Source of the DNA: Archangium sp.
GTDB lineage: Bacteria > Myxococcota > Myxococcia > Myxococcales > Myxococcaceae
Direction of reading: 5' to 3'
DNA: 64,000 nucleotides
NCBI GenBank assembly: GCA_022843845.1
Contig: JALHMW010000016.1
Coordinates: 1 to 64,000 of the forward strand
The position numbers and the translations under genes were made by a program. Below, in pieces: positions 1-9,134 of the stretch (positions are counted from its first letter, which is position 1; the number at the start of each line of letters is the position of its first letter). A model generated the notes under the pieces. It made no database searches. It was not told the DNA's origin and worked only from the letters and a program-made list of their open reading frames with translations.

Positions 1-92
1 CAGCAGCAGGTGGCGCGGCAGCAGGTGGCGCGGCAGCAGGTGGCGCAGCAGCAGGTGGCGCGGCAGCAGGTGGCGCAGCAGCAGGCGGCGCG
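1..92 (+). repeat. 15-bp minisatellite coding an Ala/Gly linker
   Basis: About six copies of a 15-base unit (GCAGCAGGTGGCGCG and one-base variants) run in frame and encode repeated Ala-Ala-Gly-Gly-Ala. The array continues off the left edge. Because the unit is a multiple of three, copy-number change would alter linker length without frameshift. Confidence 0.9.
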
Positions 93-2444
93 GCCGGGCC
101 CGTGCTCGGGCGCTCGAACCACTCCACGACCGTTCAGATCAGCAACAACGACTCGATCGTCGCGATGGTGAACCCCGATGTCGGCACCGTGAGCTTCTTC
201 AACACGGCGACCAAGACGAAGAGCGGCTCGGCGTCGTTCGGAGCGAACTCGCAGCCCGAAGGCGTCGCGATTCTCCCCGACAACACCACGGCGGTCGTCA
301 TCCTCCGTCAGGCGCAGCAGCTCGCGAAGGTGACGGGCATCAACACCACCACGCCGCAGGTCGAGACCCTTCGCGCCACGACGGGCTCCGAGCCGACGGG
401 CGTCGCGCTGACGCCGACCGGCGCCACGGCGTTCGTCGCCAACCACGGCGAGAACACCATCAGCATCGTCGACCTGCGCACCATGACGGCCACCTCATTG
501 GCGATGCCGGCCCAGCCGCGCGCCGTGGCCATCACCAACGACGGTGACGGCGACGACACCGACGAGCGTGCGTTCGTCACCATGTTCTTCGGAGACGCGG
601 TCGCCGAGGCCTCGGACACCGGCCGCATCGGCAAGGTCGTCGAGGTCAACGTCGGCACCCGCACCGTCACCCGCACCATCGACCTGCAGCCCTTCGGTGA
701 CACGGGCTTCTCGACCACCCAGCTCGCTGACGGTGGCTTCTCGGGCACGACGGTGGGCTGCTCGCCCAACCAGCTCTTCGGCATCACCATCCACAACGGC
801 AAGGCGTACGTCCCCAACGTGTGCGTGTCGCCGCGCGGCCCGGTGAACAAGTTCACCAACCTCTTCGCCGCCGTCTCGGTGATCGACCTGACGACCAACG
901 CCGAAGACCGCAGCCCGCTCGGCAGCGCCGTCATCTCGAGGCTGGCCCAGGAGCAGGGCGGCCCCACCTCGAGCCTGCTCGGCGTGCCGGTCGGCATCAC
1001 CTTCGTCGAGGGCGCCAACATCGGCTACCTCGTCTCGCAGGCGGGAGACATGGTGCAGCGCATTCACTACAACGCGGCCGTCGCGCGTGGCCCCATCTCA
1101 CTCGGCCCTGATGTCGCGTTCGGGCAGATCAACATCCGTGGCGCGGGTGGCATCAAGGTGCCGACCGGCGTCATCATCGGCCACGCCAACGGCACGCTCT
1201 ACGTCAACAACTGGGCCGATCGCTCGCTCACCATCGTGAACCTCATGCTGCAGCAGGTCGACGCGATGGGCGACGGCATCGTCTCCGAGGCGAAGCCCGG
1301 CGCCGGCACCCCCGAGCTCAGCGTGCTCAATGGCAAGAAGGAGTTCTTCACGGGCACCGGCCGCTGGGCCGACCGCGGCGTGAACTCCTGTGGCAGCTGC
1401 CACCCGGACGGCCTGACCGACAACGTGACGTGGGTGTTCGCGGCCGGCCCGCGCCAGTCGACGTCGCTCGACGGCATGTACGGCAAGCGCACGCCGGGCG
1501 ATCAGCGCGTGCTCAACTGGACGGGCATCTTCGACGAGATGCACGACTTCGAGCTCAACACGCGCGGCACCGCCGGCGGCAAGGGCGCCATCACCGAGGG
1601 CGCAGTGCCCACCGACACGCCGTTCAACCTGACGGTCGGCGTGCTCCTCACGGGCTTCACGCAGACGACCCGCAACGACTTCCTCTCGGGCTCGACGAGG
1701 GCCGTGGTGGCGACGCGCGCCACGCTGCGCGACTGGGACGACATCGACAACTACGGCAAGACGATTCGCGCCAACCGGGCTCCGACGAACCTCGATCGTT
1801 CCCCGAATGGCGCGGTGGACCGCGGTCGCATCATCTTCACCACCAACAACTGTCACTTCTGCCACGGCGGCCAGAAGTGGACGTCGAGCCAGCTCCCGTA
1901 CGTGCCCTCGCCCGACAAGAACGGCTCGTTGCCCGGCGTGACGGGCGGCCCCGATGCCGGCACCGGGCTGCGCACGCAGACCCTCGACGCCGGCGTCATC
2001 GCCGGCCGGCCCAACGAGCAGCTGAAGGTCGACATCGAGCGCGGCGTGGCCCTCGCCGATGGCGGCACCGGCAACGTCGGCCCGGAGCGCGTCACCTGCG
2101 TCATCCGCAACGTCGGCACCTTCGACGTGAACGACGTGCTCGAGCGCAAGGCCGACGGCACCTCGGCGCAGGGTGGCAAGGGCTTCAACCCGCCCTCGCT
2201 GATGTCGGTCGCCGGCGGCGCGCCCTACCTGCACCACGGCAAGGTGCGCACGCTCACCGAGCTCTTCACCCTGCCCTACGCCACGCACTACCAGGCAGGC
2301 TCCGTGAACTTCCTGCCAGGCGGCGGTGTGCCTCCCAACGAGGCGATGCAGGTCGCCGACCTCGTGGAGTTCCTCAAGTCCATCGACGACTCGACGACGC
2401 CGATTCCCCTCGTGCCGAATCAGAACATCTGCATCGGGTACTGA
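1..2444 (+). CDS. Beta-propeller / di-haem cytochrome c peroxidase-like surface protein (5' end outside window)
   Basis: The reading frame (codons from base 3) is open at the left edge, so the N-terminus is missing; the GTG at 102 is an internal codon, not a convincing start. The visible part begins with an Ala/Gly linker, followed by YVTN-type beta-propeller repeats (for example TAFVANHGENTISIVD) over roughly the first 400 residues. The C-terminal part has two haem c sites, CGSCH and CHFCH, and ends with a PYLHHGKVRTLTELF segment typical of di-haem cytochrome c peroxidase (MauG/CcpA-like) domains. The likely site is the periplasm or outer-membrane surface, perhaps as a lipoprotein given the low-complexity linker. 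Substrate unknown. A strong hairpin terminator lies 40 bases after the stop, so this is the last gene of its transcript. Confidence 0.8.
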   Translation, partial: AAGGAAAGGAAAGGAAAGGAAAGGAAAGGAAGPVLGRSNHSTTVQISNNDSIVAMVNPDVGTVSFFNTATKTKSGSASFGANSQPEGVAILPDNTTAVVILRQAQQLAKVTGINTTTPQVETLRATTGSEPTGVALTPTGATAFVANHGENTISIVDLRTMTATSLAMPAQPRAVAITNDGDGDDTDERAFVTMFFGDAVAEASDTGRIGKVVEVNVGTRTVTRTIDLQPFGDTGFSTTQLADGGFSGTTVGCSPNQLFGITIHNGKAYVPNVCVSPRGPVNKFTNLFAAVSVIDLTTNAEDRSPLGSAVISRLAQEQGGPTSSLLGVPVGITFVEGANIGYLVSQAGDMVQRIHYNAAVARGPISLGPDVAFGQINIRGAGGIKVPTGVIIGHANGTLYVNNWADRSLTIVNLMLQQVDAMGDGIVSEAKPGAGTPELSVLNGKKEFFTGTGRWADRGVNSCGSCHPDGLTDNVTWVFAAGPRQSTSLDGMYGKRTPGDQRVLNWTGIFDEMHDFELNTRGTAGGKGAITEGAVPTDTPFNLTVGVLLTGFTQTTRNDFLSGSTRAVVATRATLRDWDDIDNYGKTIRANRAPTNLDRSPNGAVDRGRIIFTTNNCHFCHGGQKWTSSQLPYVPSPDKNGSLPGVTGGPDAGTGLRTQTLDAGVIAGRPNEQLKVDIERGVALADGGTGNVGPERVTCVIRNVGTFDVNDVLERKADGTSAQGGKGFNPPSLMSVAGGAPYLHHGKVRTLTELFTLPYATHYQAGSVNFLPGGGVPPNEAMQVADLVEFLKSIDDSTTPIPLVPNQNICIGY

Positions 2445-2483
2445 GCCGAGTTCGTACTCCTTCCCCACCCCGGGGATGAAAAT

Positions 2484-2530
2484 CCACGGCCGTCCGGGCA
2501 TGCAGCGCGCCCGGGCGGCCGTGGTGTTTC
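2484..2530 (+). terminator. Strong hairpin terminator after the cytochrome gene
   Basis: A stem of CCACGGCCG with one bulge then CCGGGC is closed by the complementary GCCCGG and CGGCCGTGG around a 9-base loop. It is followed by TGTTTC. The position just after the stop at 2444 and before the next ribosome site fits an intrinsic terminator, although the T-tract is short. Confidence 0.7.
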
Positions 2531-2630
2531 ACAGGCACAGACTGGCGAGCGCTTGCTTCTGACGCACACTGCGCTACGCGAGCGTCGCTCCCGGTGGGAA
2601 TACCCCACGGGCACGTTCGTTGGAGGCACG

Positions 2631-3107
2631 ATGCGTTCGATTCTGCTCGTCGTTGGTCTGGTTGCCCTGTCGGGCTGCATGCGCAAAATCCCCGGCACCG
2701 AGATCGACGACAGCGCCGATTCCCGCGCCATTCTCGACGTGATGACCGCGTACCGGGCCGCGGTGGAGCAGCGCAACGCACAGGCGATCATCGATCTCGC
2801 CGACCCCGCGTTCCGTGACGATGGCGGCAGCTCGAACCCCGACGACGATCTCGACTACTCCACGCTCTACACCTCGCTGGCCACCCGCTTTCAGCGCATC
2901 GAAGACGTGCGCCTCGACATGAACGTGCGGCGCATGGAGTTCGAGGAAGGCACCGGCGGCGCCCGCGTGACGTACACGTACACCCTGAGCTTCAAGATGC
3001 CGACGTTGTCGGGCCGCACCCAGACCGACACCGACATCAAGCAGATGCTGCTTCGCCGCACCGAAGAGAGCGGCAAGGCGCGCTGGCGCATCGTCTCGGG
3101 CATCTGA
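2631..3107 (+). CDS. Small lipoprotein with NTF2-like domain
   Basis: 158 residues. The ATG at 2631 has a good ribosome site (TGGAGG) 5 bases upstream and gives a clean lipoprotein signal: MRSILLVVGLVALSGC, with Cys16 as the lipidated residue. An upstream in-frame start at 2553 would bury this signal and was rejected. After the signal, residues 30-155 look like an NTF2/SnoaL-type fold: a helical RAILDVMTAYRAAVEQRNAQ segment followed by alternating strands ending in ARWRIVSGI. A binding role in the periplasm is inferred from the fold; no catalytic residues are evident. It stands between a terminator and the TPR gene and may be monocistronic. A second NTF2-like protein is encoded at 4861-5343. 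Confidence 0.75.
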   Translation: MRSILLVVGLVALSGCMRKIPGTEIDDSADSRAILDVMTAYRAAVEQRNAQAIIDLADPAFRDDGGSSNPDDDLDYSTLYTSLATRFQRIEDVRLDMNVRRMEFEEGTGGARVTYTYTLSFKMPTLSGRTQTDTDIKQMLLRRTEESGKARWRIVSGI

Positions 3108-3256
3108 GCTGACGCCCCGACCAGCGCCGTTTTCGGCCGACCGCGGCGACAACCTGTCGTCGGCCCGGCGATCTTCCTTGACCCAATCAAAATCGCGTCG
3201 CTAGAAGACCGCGCTTTCGTTCGGGAAGACCCCCTTCATTTCAGAGGCACACATTC

Positions 3257-4843
3257 ATGGCTGCAGACACCGGCACGCAGAACTCCGAATGGAAGAAGCG
3301 CGAGAGCTTCTCGTCGGCGATCGTGCAGATCCTCGTGGTGGCCGTCGTGCTCGGGTTGGTGGTCTTCCTCGTGTACCGCCGCGGCAACACGAAGCGGGAG
3401 GTCGCCGAGAAGATGAAGGAAGCGCGGACGACGGCCTTCCGGGGCAACCCGGCCGACCTGCGCGCCGCTTCGGCGAAGGCTGAAGAGGCCATCGACCTCG
3501 ACTCGAACGCCGCTGACGCGCTCGCGCTCGTCGCCAGCCTCAACACCGACCTGTGGATGATGCACCGCGAGAACGGCGCCGAGGCGAAGGCGAAGGACTT
3601 CCTCGAGCGCGCCAAGCGGGCCGACTCGAAGACCGAGGAGCGCTACGGCAGCGAGGCCCTGCACCTCATCGCGGCGGGCAACCCTGCGGGCGCCGAAGAC
3701 TTCATCGAAGACCTCCGCAAGAAGGGCGCCTCGAGCGCGAAGCTCTTCTACGCCCAGGCGCTCGCGATGAAGACGCGCGGCAACCTGAGCCTCGCGCGCC
3801 AGGGGTTCACCACCGCCATGGACAAGGCGTGGAAAGACGCGAACTACGCGGCGGCCTGGGGCGAGGCGATTCTCGAAGAGGGCAACGCTGGCGCCATCGA
3901 CACCTTCTCGAAGGCCCTCGGCGCGAACCCCGACCTCATTCGCGCCAAGAACGGCCTCGCGCTGGCCCGCGTGATGAAGAAGGACAAGATCGGCGACGCC
4001 GAGGCGATGTTGAAGACGGTGCTCGACCGTGACGCCGAGCTCTCGATGCCGTTGAAGGCGCGCGCGGTCGCGGTTCAGGCCCACATCGCCAACATCGCCA
4101 CGCAGTCCGACGAGGCCATCAAGCTGGCCGACCAGGCGCTGGGCCTCAACCCGGAAGACCGCTGGGCCTTGTTCGCCAAGGCCAACGCGCTGGCCGCCAA
4201 GAAGGACCCGGGCGCGGCAGCGGCGTACACCGAGCTCGTCACCAAGCAGCCGTCGGCTCCCGTCTTCTACTTCGACGGCGCGCGCAACCTGCAGGCCGCC
4301 GGCATGACCGACGCGGCCATCGCGCTTCTCGACAAGTACGAGGCGTTCTTCGCGAACGTGAAGAACCCGACCGCCGACGGCAAAGAGGTGACGTACCTCT
4401 CGCGCGATGACCGCTACTACCTGGCGCGCGGCGACGTGCTCCGCTCGGCCGACAAGCTCGACGACGCCATGACGGCCTACGACAAGGCCATCGAGGCGAA
4501 GAACGTCAACGTGACGAAGGCGTACTACTCGAAGGCCAGCGTGTTCCTCGCGAAGAAGGACTACGAGAAGGCGTTCGAGATGCTCCGCGACATCACGCCC
4601 GAGGACGGCACCGGCCAGCTCGCCGAAGCGTACATGGCCATGGGCGAGGTGATGTTCGCGAAGAAGGAGTACGGCCCGGGCTGCCAGAGCTACGTGTTCG
4701 GCCTCATCAAGATGAAGGCGCAGCAGGCGCCCCGTGAGCAGCTCAACGCCGTCATCACCGACGTCGCCGGCAAGCTCAAGACGCTGAAGCAGAACGACCT
4801 GCTCAAGACGTGGAACGAAGAGGCGAAGACCTTCATCCAGTGA
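3257..4843 (+). CDS. Membrane-anchored TPR protein
   Basis: 528 residues. A short cytoplasmic N-terminus is followed by one transmembrane helix at about residues 24-42 (VQILVVAVVLGLVVFLVYRR). The rest is made of helical pairs with the TPR spacing of small and large residues (for example ALAVVALG-like A/L patterns, KAYYSKASVFLAKKDYEKAF and LDDAMTAYDKAIEAKNVN). The ATG at 3257 has an AGAGG ribosome site. The likely role is protein-protein scaffolding on the periplasmic side. It converges on the minus-strand operon at 4861, and the shared hairpin at 4840-4864 probably ends both transcripts. No specific pathway can be assigned. Confidence 0.75.
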   Translation: MAADTGTQNSEWKKRESFSSAIVQILVVAVVLGLVVFLVYRRGNTKREVAEKMKEARTTAFRGNPADLRAASAKAEEAIDLDSNAADALALVASLNTDLWMMHRENGAEAKAKDFLERAKRADSKTEERYGSEALHLIAAGNPAGAEDFIEDLRKKGASSAKLFYAQALAMKTRGNLSLARQGFTTAMDKAWKDANYAAAWGEAILEEGNAGAIDTFSKALGANPDLIRAKNGLALARVMKKDKIGDAEAMLKTVLDRDAELSMPLKARAVAVQAHIANIATQSDEAIKLADQALGLNPEDRWALFAKANALAAKKDPGAAAAYTELVTKQPSAPVFYFDGARNLQAAGMTDAAIALLDKYEAFFANVKNPTADGKEVTYLSRDDRYYLARGDVLRSADKLDDAMTAYDKAIEAKNVNVTKAYYSKASVFLAKKDYEKAFEMLRDITPEDGTGQLAEAYMAMGEVMFAKKEYGPGCQSYVFGLIKMKAQQAPREQLNAVITDVAGKLKTLKQNDLLKTWNEEAKTFIQ

Positions 4844-4864
4844 GGCGTGGGTTCAGCGCCTCAC
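4840..4864. terminator. Palindrome overlapping two convergent stop codons
   Basis: A perfect 8-base inverted repeat, GTGAGGCG and CGCCTCAC with a 9-base loop, contains the stop codons of both converging genes (plus-strand TGA at 4841, minus-strand TGA at 4861-4863). It could act as a short bidirectional terminator. No T-tract follows on either strand. Confidence 0.4.
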
Positions 4865-5343
4865 CGCTTCCACTCGGCTGACGTCACCTTCCAGTCGCCG
4901 CTGCGCCGCTCGAGGGTTCCCTCGATGTCGTAGCGGCTGACGCCGTCTCCGGGCTCCTGCCAGTTGACGTCTTTGCCTCGCGCGAAGACGAAGACGCCGG
5001 TGAACGACGCGTTGTCGTTGGTGGCGCGCACGTCGAGCGACGGGTTGAACACCACCAGCCCGTTCTGGTTGCGGAAGAGCTGACCGAGCACCACTTGCTT
5101 CACCTCCTGCTTCGAGCTCGCCGACGGGCCATGGAAGTCGTCGGCGATGGCGTCGGAGATGGTGCCCAGGTCCTTCTTCTCGGCGGCGGCCACCATCGAG
5201 GCGATCAGCTGGCGCACCTCGTCTTCGGGGCTGACCCGCTTCTTCGGCCACAGCACCACCGCGGCGAGGAGCACGAGGGCGCCGCCAGCGACGAGCACCC
5301 AGCGGCTCACGCCCCGGCTCGAGCGGCTCCGTGCGCGCGTCAC
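4861..5343 (-). CDS. Single-pass membrane protein with NTF2-like domain
   Basis: 160 residues. A basic N-terminus (MTRARSRSSRGVSR) precedes one membrane helix at about 15-32 (WVLVAGGALVLLAAVVLW). The remainder, starting DEVRQLIASMVAAAEKKDLG, has the helix-helix-then-strands pattern of NTF2/SnoaL-like (DUF4440-type) domains and ends WKVTSAEWKR. It is the last gene of a three-gene minus-strand operon; its ATG overlaps the stop of the cyclic-nucleotide-binding gene by four bases (ATGA), which indicates translational coupling. A ligand-binding or assembly role is inferred from the fold only. Confidence 0.65.
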   Translation of the reverse strand: MTRARSRSSRGVSRWVLVAGGALVLLAAVVLWPKKRVSPEDEVRQLIASMVAAAEKKDLGTISDAIADDFHGPSASSKQEVKQVVLGQLFRNQNGLVVFNPSLDVRATNDNASFTGVFVFARGKDVNWQEPGDGVSRYDIEGTLERRSGDWKVTSAEWKR

Positions 5344-6656
5344 CCGTCCACCACGAGCTCATCGGCGTCGAGCACCTCGATGGGCCGCATGGCCTCGCCG
5401 ATCTGCTTCAGGCGCCGGTCTGACAGCCCATCGAGGTAGTCGCGAATGGCCGGGTAGCTCTTCAAGAGCGCTCCGAAGGCGGTGCGATCGAGCGTGGCGA
5501 CGGCCGTCTTACGGGTCGCGACGACGGTGGCGGTGGCGCGCAGGCCCTTGAGGAGCGCGATCTCACCGGCCACTTCGCCTTCACGGAGCACGCCCAGCGA
5601 CACCACGCCGCCGCCCGGGTCCTCCTTCTGCACGACGAGTTCGCCGGCCAGCACCAACACCAGCGACGTCACCGGCTCGCCCTCGGCGATGACCTTCTCG
5701 TCGGGCTGCAGGCCCTTGAAGGTGAAGCGCGAGAGCAGGCTCGCGCGCTCGGCCTCGGGCACGGGCGTGAACAGGGGCGAGGTGGCGACGATGTTCCGCG
5801 CCATGCGGGTCTGCGCGAAGGTGGCGAGGATCTGCGGAACCGCAGGGTGGTTGCGCGCCAGCTCGTTCAAGTCCTTCCGCTCGATCTCGAGCACGTCGGC
5901 GTCACCGACGGCGCGCACGGTCGACGTCGGCGGAGCGCCCGTCAGCAGCGACATCTCGCCGAAGATCGAGCCACCGCCGAGGAAGGCCAGGCGCTTCTCC
6001 TGCCCTTCCACGCGCCGGCTCACCTCGGCCTTGCCAGCCACCAGCACGTAGATCCTGTCGCCGCCGGTGCCTTCGGTGCAGATGGCCTCGCCGTCTTGCA
6101 GCTCGCGGTAGTCGAGCAGCTCGACGAGATCGACGAAGGCCTCGCGATCGAGGTCGGCGAAGAGCGGCAGCGGCGGCCGGGCGTCGGCGTCGGCGTGGCC
6201 ACCGGTGTCGGGCGACGCGAGCACGCTGATGGCCTTGTCGCTCAGCTCAGAGCCAGTCAGCGTCATCAGGTCGTCGCTCACCTGGCCGTCGTAGAGAGAC
6301 TCGGGAGGCAGGGGCGGCGGCACCGAGGCCTTGCCCACCACGATGCGCGCGGCGCGGGCGTGAATGCGGGCGAGCGTCTCGCGAATGCGCTTCTCGCGCG
6401 GCGCGAGCGGCAGGGCCTGCCGGCAGGCGGCGATGGCCGAGAGCAGGTAGTCGCGTCGAAGAAGGCCTTCCGCGCACGCGTGCAGCACCGTCACCGCGCG
6501 CTCGTTCTCGCCCAGCTTCGCGTAGCAGCGGGCCGCCAGCATGCGCGAGCGGTGATCGTTGGGCTGCCGCCGCACGGCCTCGGCGAAGAACGCCAGCGCC
6601 TTCTCCCAGTTCCCCTCGGCCACGAAGTCGAGGCCCAGCTCTCTCATTCCACTCAT
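5340..6656 (-). CDS. TPR plus tandem cyclic-nucleotide-binding domain protein
   Basis: 438 residues. Residues 1-110 form TPR-like helices (GNWEKALAFFAEAVRRQPND, GENERAVTVLHACAEG). Two cNMP-binding domains follow, at about 160-285 and 290-420. The first phosphate-binding cassette reads FGEMSLLTGAPPTSTVRA, where the expected Arg that contacts the cyclic phosphate is missing. The second reads AGEIALLKGLRATATVVA and keeps both Glu and Arg. No HTH or kinase domain is present, so this is a sensor or adaptor rather than a CRP regulator. It lies 38 bases downstream of the FHA gene on the same strand and overlaps the next gene by ATGA. One functional and one degenerate nucleotide site is an inference. 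Confidence 0.8.
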   Translation of the reverse strand: MSGMRELGLDFVAEGNWEKALAFFAEAVRRQPNDHRSRMLAARCYAKLGENERAVTVLHACAEGLLRRDYLLSAIAACRQALPLAPREKRIRETLARIHARAARIVVGKASVPPPLPPESLYDGQVSDDLMTLTGSELSDKAISVLASPDTGGHADADARPPLPLFADLDREAFVDLVELLDYRELQDGEAICTEGTGGDRIYVLVAGKAEVSRRVEGQEKRLAFLGGGSIFGEMSLLTGAPPTSTVRAVGDADVLEIERKDLNELARNHPAVPQILATFAQTRMARNIVATSPLFTPVPEAERASLLSRFTFKGLQPDEKVIAEGEPVTSLVLVLAGELVVQKEDPGGGVVSLGVLREGEVAGEIALLKGLRATATVVATRKTAVATLDRTAFGALLKSYPAIRDYLDGLSDRRLKQIGEAMRPIEVLDADELVVDG

Positions 6657-6694
6657 GGTGTCGGCTCTTCTTCGTCAGGCGATGGGAAAGGCCC

Positions 6695-9034
6695 TCAAGG
6701 CGCCATGGCGGCGACCTGGTTCTTGGCCTTCTCGTGAACGGGCGTGCCCGCCTCGGTGACCGCGATGACGGTCTTGAACTTCTTCACCGCCTCGCGCGGG
6801 TCGCGGTCCTTCAACATGTACGCGGACTGGTAGAGATCTTCGGCCTTGTCGGCGACGGCGTCGAAGCCCTTTCGGGCCTCGGGATCGTCCTTGTCGATGC
6901 GACGCGCCTCGCGGAAGTTGGCCATCGCGTTGTCGAGGTCTTCCCGAATGAGGGCCTCTTTGCCGGCGGCGAGCGCGGCCTTGAGCAGCGCCTGCGAGAG
7001 CTCTTCTCCGTAGCGGTTCTGCACCAGGCCCATCGAGCGATACGACTGGTAGGCGAGGCGCAGCGGCCGGGCCGCCTGCGTCAGCTGGCCCTGGCGGAAC
7101 TTCTTCATGCCCTCGTCGAAGTTGCGGCCGAAGTTGGGGATCGAACCGGCGAGCGACTTCGAACGCGAGACGATCTCCTTGTCGCCCGAGAACGAGTCGA
7201 TGACGCGGGAGCACTCGCTGGCAGCCCGCTCCCAGTCGCCGCCCGCGAACTTCCGCTCGACGATGGCGAACGCGAGCGCGATCTCTTCTTCACGTCTCGC
7301 CTTCTTCGCCGCGGCGGCGTTGGCGGCCCCCATGCGCGCGTCACGTGCGTCCTGCGCCTGGGATTCGGCGAGGGTGCGCTCGAACTCTTCGATCTGCGCG
7401 GGCAGATCGCCCAGCTGGTCGCCTGGGATGAGCGAGAGCGTCTGCCGGGCAGAGTCGATCTCTCCAGCGGCGAGGAACTCGGCGACCTTCTCCTTGTTGT
7501 ACGAGACGAGCGCGGCGGTCAGCTCCTCTTCGAGCTTCACGCGATCGGCCTCGTTCTTCGGGTTGCCCCTGGGCGTGTCGGCGAGCAGCTTCTTCGCGTC
7601 TTCGAAGCGCTTGTCGCTGATGTGCTTCTTCACCTGATCGAAGTTGCGCTGAATGCCGAGCGCCTCACGCGCCTGAATGCCGAGCTTCGTCTTGTCGATG
7701 CCTGGCGAGAGCTTCTCGGCTTCGTCGACCAGCTTGACCGCGTCTTCGAAGCGGCCATCCTTCACCGCCGCGCGGGCCTGCTGCATCTTGTTCGCGCCCT
7801 GCTCGGCGTTGCGATCGACGGGCGGCGGCGGGGGCTTGCGGGTGGCGATGCCGACGACGAGCAGCACCAGCAGCAGCACGGCGCCGGCGATGATGCCGAT
7901 GCGGACCTTCGGGTTGAGGGCCTTGAAGCGCGCGCCCAGCCCGGTCTCGGCAGGGGCGTGCCGCGAGGTGCGTACGGGCTTCGCGCGATCGCGCGGCCCC
8001 TTCTTGCCGGCCTTGCTCTTCTCGTCGTCGCCTTCGGCCTCGCCGTCTGCGGCCGCTTCTTCTTCACCTTCGGGCTTCTCGTCGGAGGCTTCGGCGGCGT
8101 CACCTTCTGCCGCCTCGTCCTTGCCCTCCTCGCCTTCGGCCGCGCCCTCCTCTTCCTTCGCTTCGGCCTTCTCTTCCTCTGCGCCTGCGGCCTTTGCCGC
8201 GTCCTTCTTCTCCGAGTCTTCGCGCGCCTTCCTGAACGCGGCGAGATCGTCGACGAACTTCATCTTCGTCTTGCCGATCTGAATCTCGTCGCCGTGGCTG
8301 AGCATCGTGTCGGCGGTGATCTTCTTGCCGTTGAGCTTCGTGCCGTTGCCGCTGCCGAGATCGCGCAGCAGCGTGCCGTCGTCGGAGTGGATCAGCTCGA
8401 TGTGGCGGCGCGAGACGGACTGATCGGACAGCTGGAGATCGACGCCGGGCGTCCGGCCGACCACCATGCGCACGCCCTTGAAGCGCTTCTTCTTGCCGGC
8501 GTCGGGGCCTCCGACAATCTCGAGCTTGATGGGCGGGCCCGCGCGGGTGGCGTTGGCGTCATCGGCTTCGTCGTCTTCTGGCGCGGCCTCGTCGCGCTTG
8601 AGCGCAGGCAGCGCCTTGGTCTTCGGCGCCAGCTCGGGGTCGAGCGCGTCGAGGCCGTCACCTTCGAGGCTGATGCTGGCCGAGTCTTCACCCGCCATGC
8701 CCTCTTCGTCCATCGCCTGGAAGTTCTGGCCCGTGCTGTACCCACCGCCTTCGTCGAGCTGCTCGGGCATGACGGGCCCACGGGTCGGCGCGGATCGTCT
8801 TGGCGCCGCTCGTGGTGGAGCCGGGGCGCGCGCGTTGGTCTTGTTGTCGCGCTCCGGGTCATCGTCGGGCAGTGGGTTCTTCGCCCTGGCGACGGTCGCG
8901 TTGGTGCGCTCGGGGTCGACGGAGGACGGCAGCGGGTTCTTCGCCTTCGCGACGGTCGCGTTCGCCACTTCAGGGTCGTCCTCGCCGGAGCCTTCTCCTC
9001 GGCGGGCCGTGCCGGTCTTTCTCGGAGGCGCCAT
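6695..9034 (-). CDS. Transmembrane FHA-domain protein with C-terminal TPR-like region
   Basis: 779 residues. Residues 1-165 are disordered and contain a repeated 20-residue motif around Thr27 and Thr47 (NATVAKAKNPLP / NATVARAKNPLP), a weaker copy at Thr66, and an isolated NATR at Thr163. An FHA domain follows at about 168-258 with the hallmark VGRT, SRRH and GSGNGTKLN segments. Next come a Glu/Ala-rich acidic linker (260-340), one membrane helix (about 377-397, IGIIAGAVLLLVLLVVGIA) and a helical TPR-like C-terminal half. The FHA domain should read phosphothreonine in the cytoplasm, while the C-terminal half lies across the membrane. The architecture recalls YscD/GspL-like scaffolds but no secretion genes adjoin it. 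First gene of the operon running to 4861. Confidence 0.8.
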   Translation of the reverse strand: MAPPRKTGTARRGEGSGEDDPEVANATVAKAKNPLPSSVDPERTNATVARAKNPLPDDDPERDNKTNARAPAPPRAAPRRSAPTRGPVMPEQLDEGGGYSTGQNFQAMDEEGMAGEDSASISLEGDGLDALDPELAPKTKALPALKRDEAAPEDDEADDANATRAGPPIKLEIVGGPDAGKKKRFKGVRMVVGRTPGVDLQLSDQSVSRRHIELIHSDDGTLLRDLGSGNGTKLNGKKITADTMLSHGDEIQIGKTKMKFVDDLAAFRKAREDSEKKDAAKAAGAEEEKAEAKEEEGAAEGEEGKDEAAEGDAAEASDEKPEGEEEAAADGEAEGDDEKSKAGKKGPRDRAKPVRTSRHAPAETGLGARFKALNPKVRIGIIAGAVLLLVLLVVGIATRKPPPPPVDRNAEQGANKMQQARAAVKDGRFEDAVKLVDEAEKLSPGIDKTKLGIQAREALGIQRNFDQVKKHISDKRFEDAKKLLADTPRGNPKNEADRVKLEEELTAALVSYNKEKVAEFLAAGEIDSARQTLSLIPGDQLGDLPAQIEEFERTLAESQAQDARDARMGAANAAAAKKARREEEIALAFAIVERKFAGGDWERAASECSRVIDSFSGDKEIVSRSKSLAGSIPNFGRNFDEGMKKFRQGQLTQAARPLRLAYQSYRSMGLVQNRYGEELSQALLKAALAAGKEALIREDLDNAMANFREARRIDKDDPEARKGFDAVADKAEDLYQSAYMLKDRDPREAVKKFKTVIAVTEAGTPVHEKAKNQVAAMAP

Positions 9035-9134
9035 GCAGCGCGAACGCTAGCAGGCCGAATGGAGGAATGTGCGCTCTCTCACCGGGCAGGGAACGGGCTG
9101 GACACCACTGAGGGAATGCTACGGTCCGGCCCCC

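Noticed and set aside
102..2444. GTG at 102 as the true start of the first gene
   Set aside because: The frame is open to the left edge through an in-frame Ala/Gly repeat, there is no signal peptide at 102, and the propeller needs an export signal.
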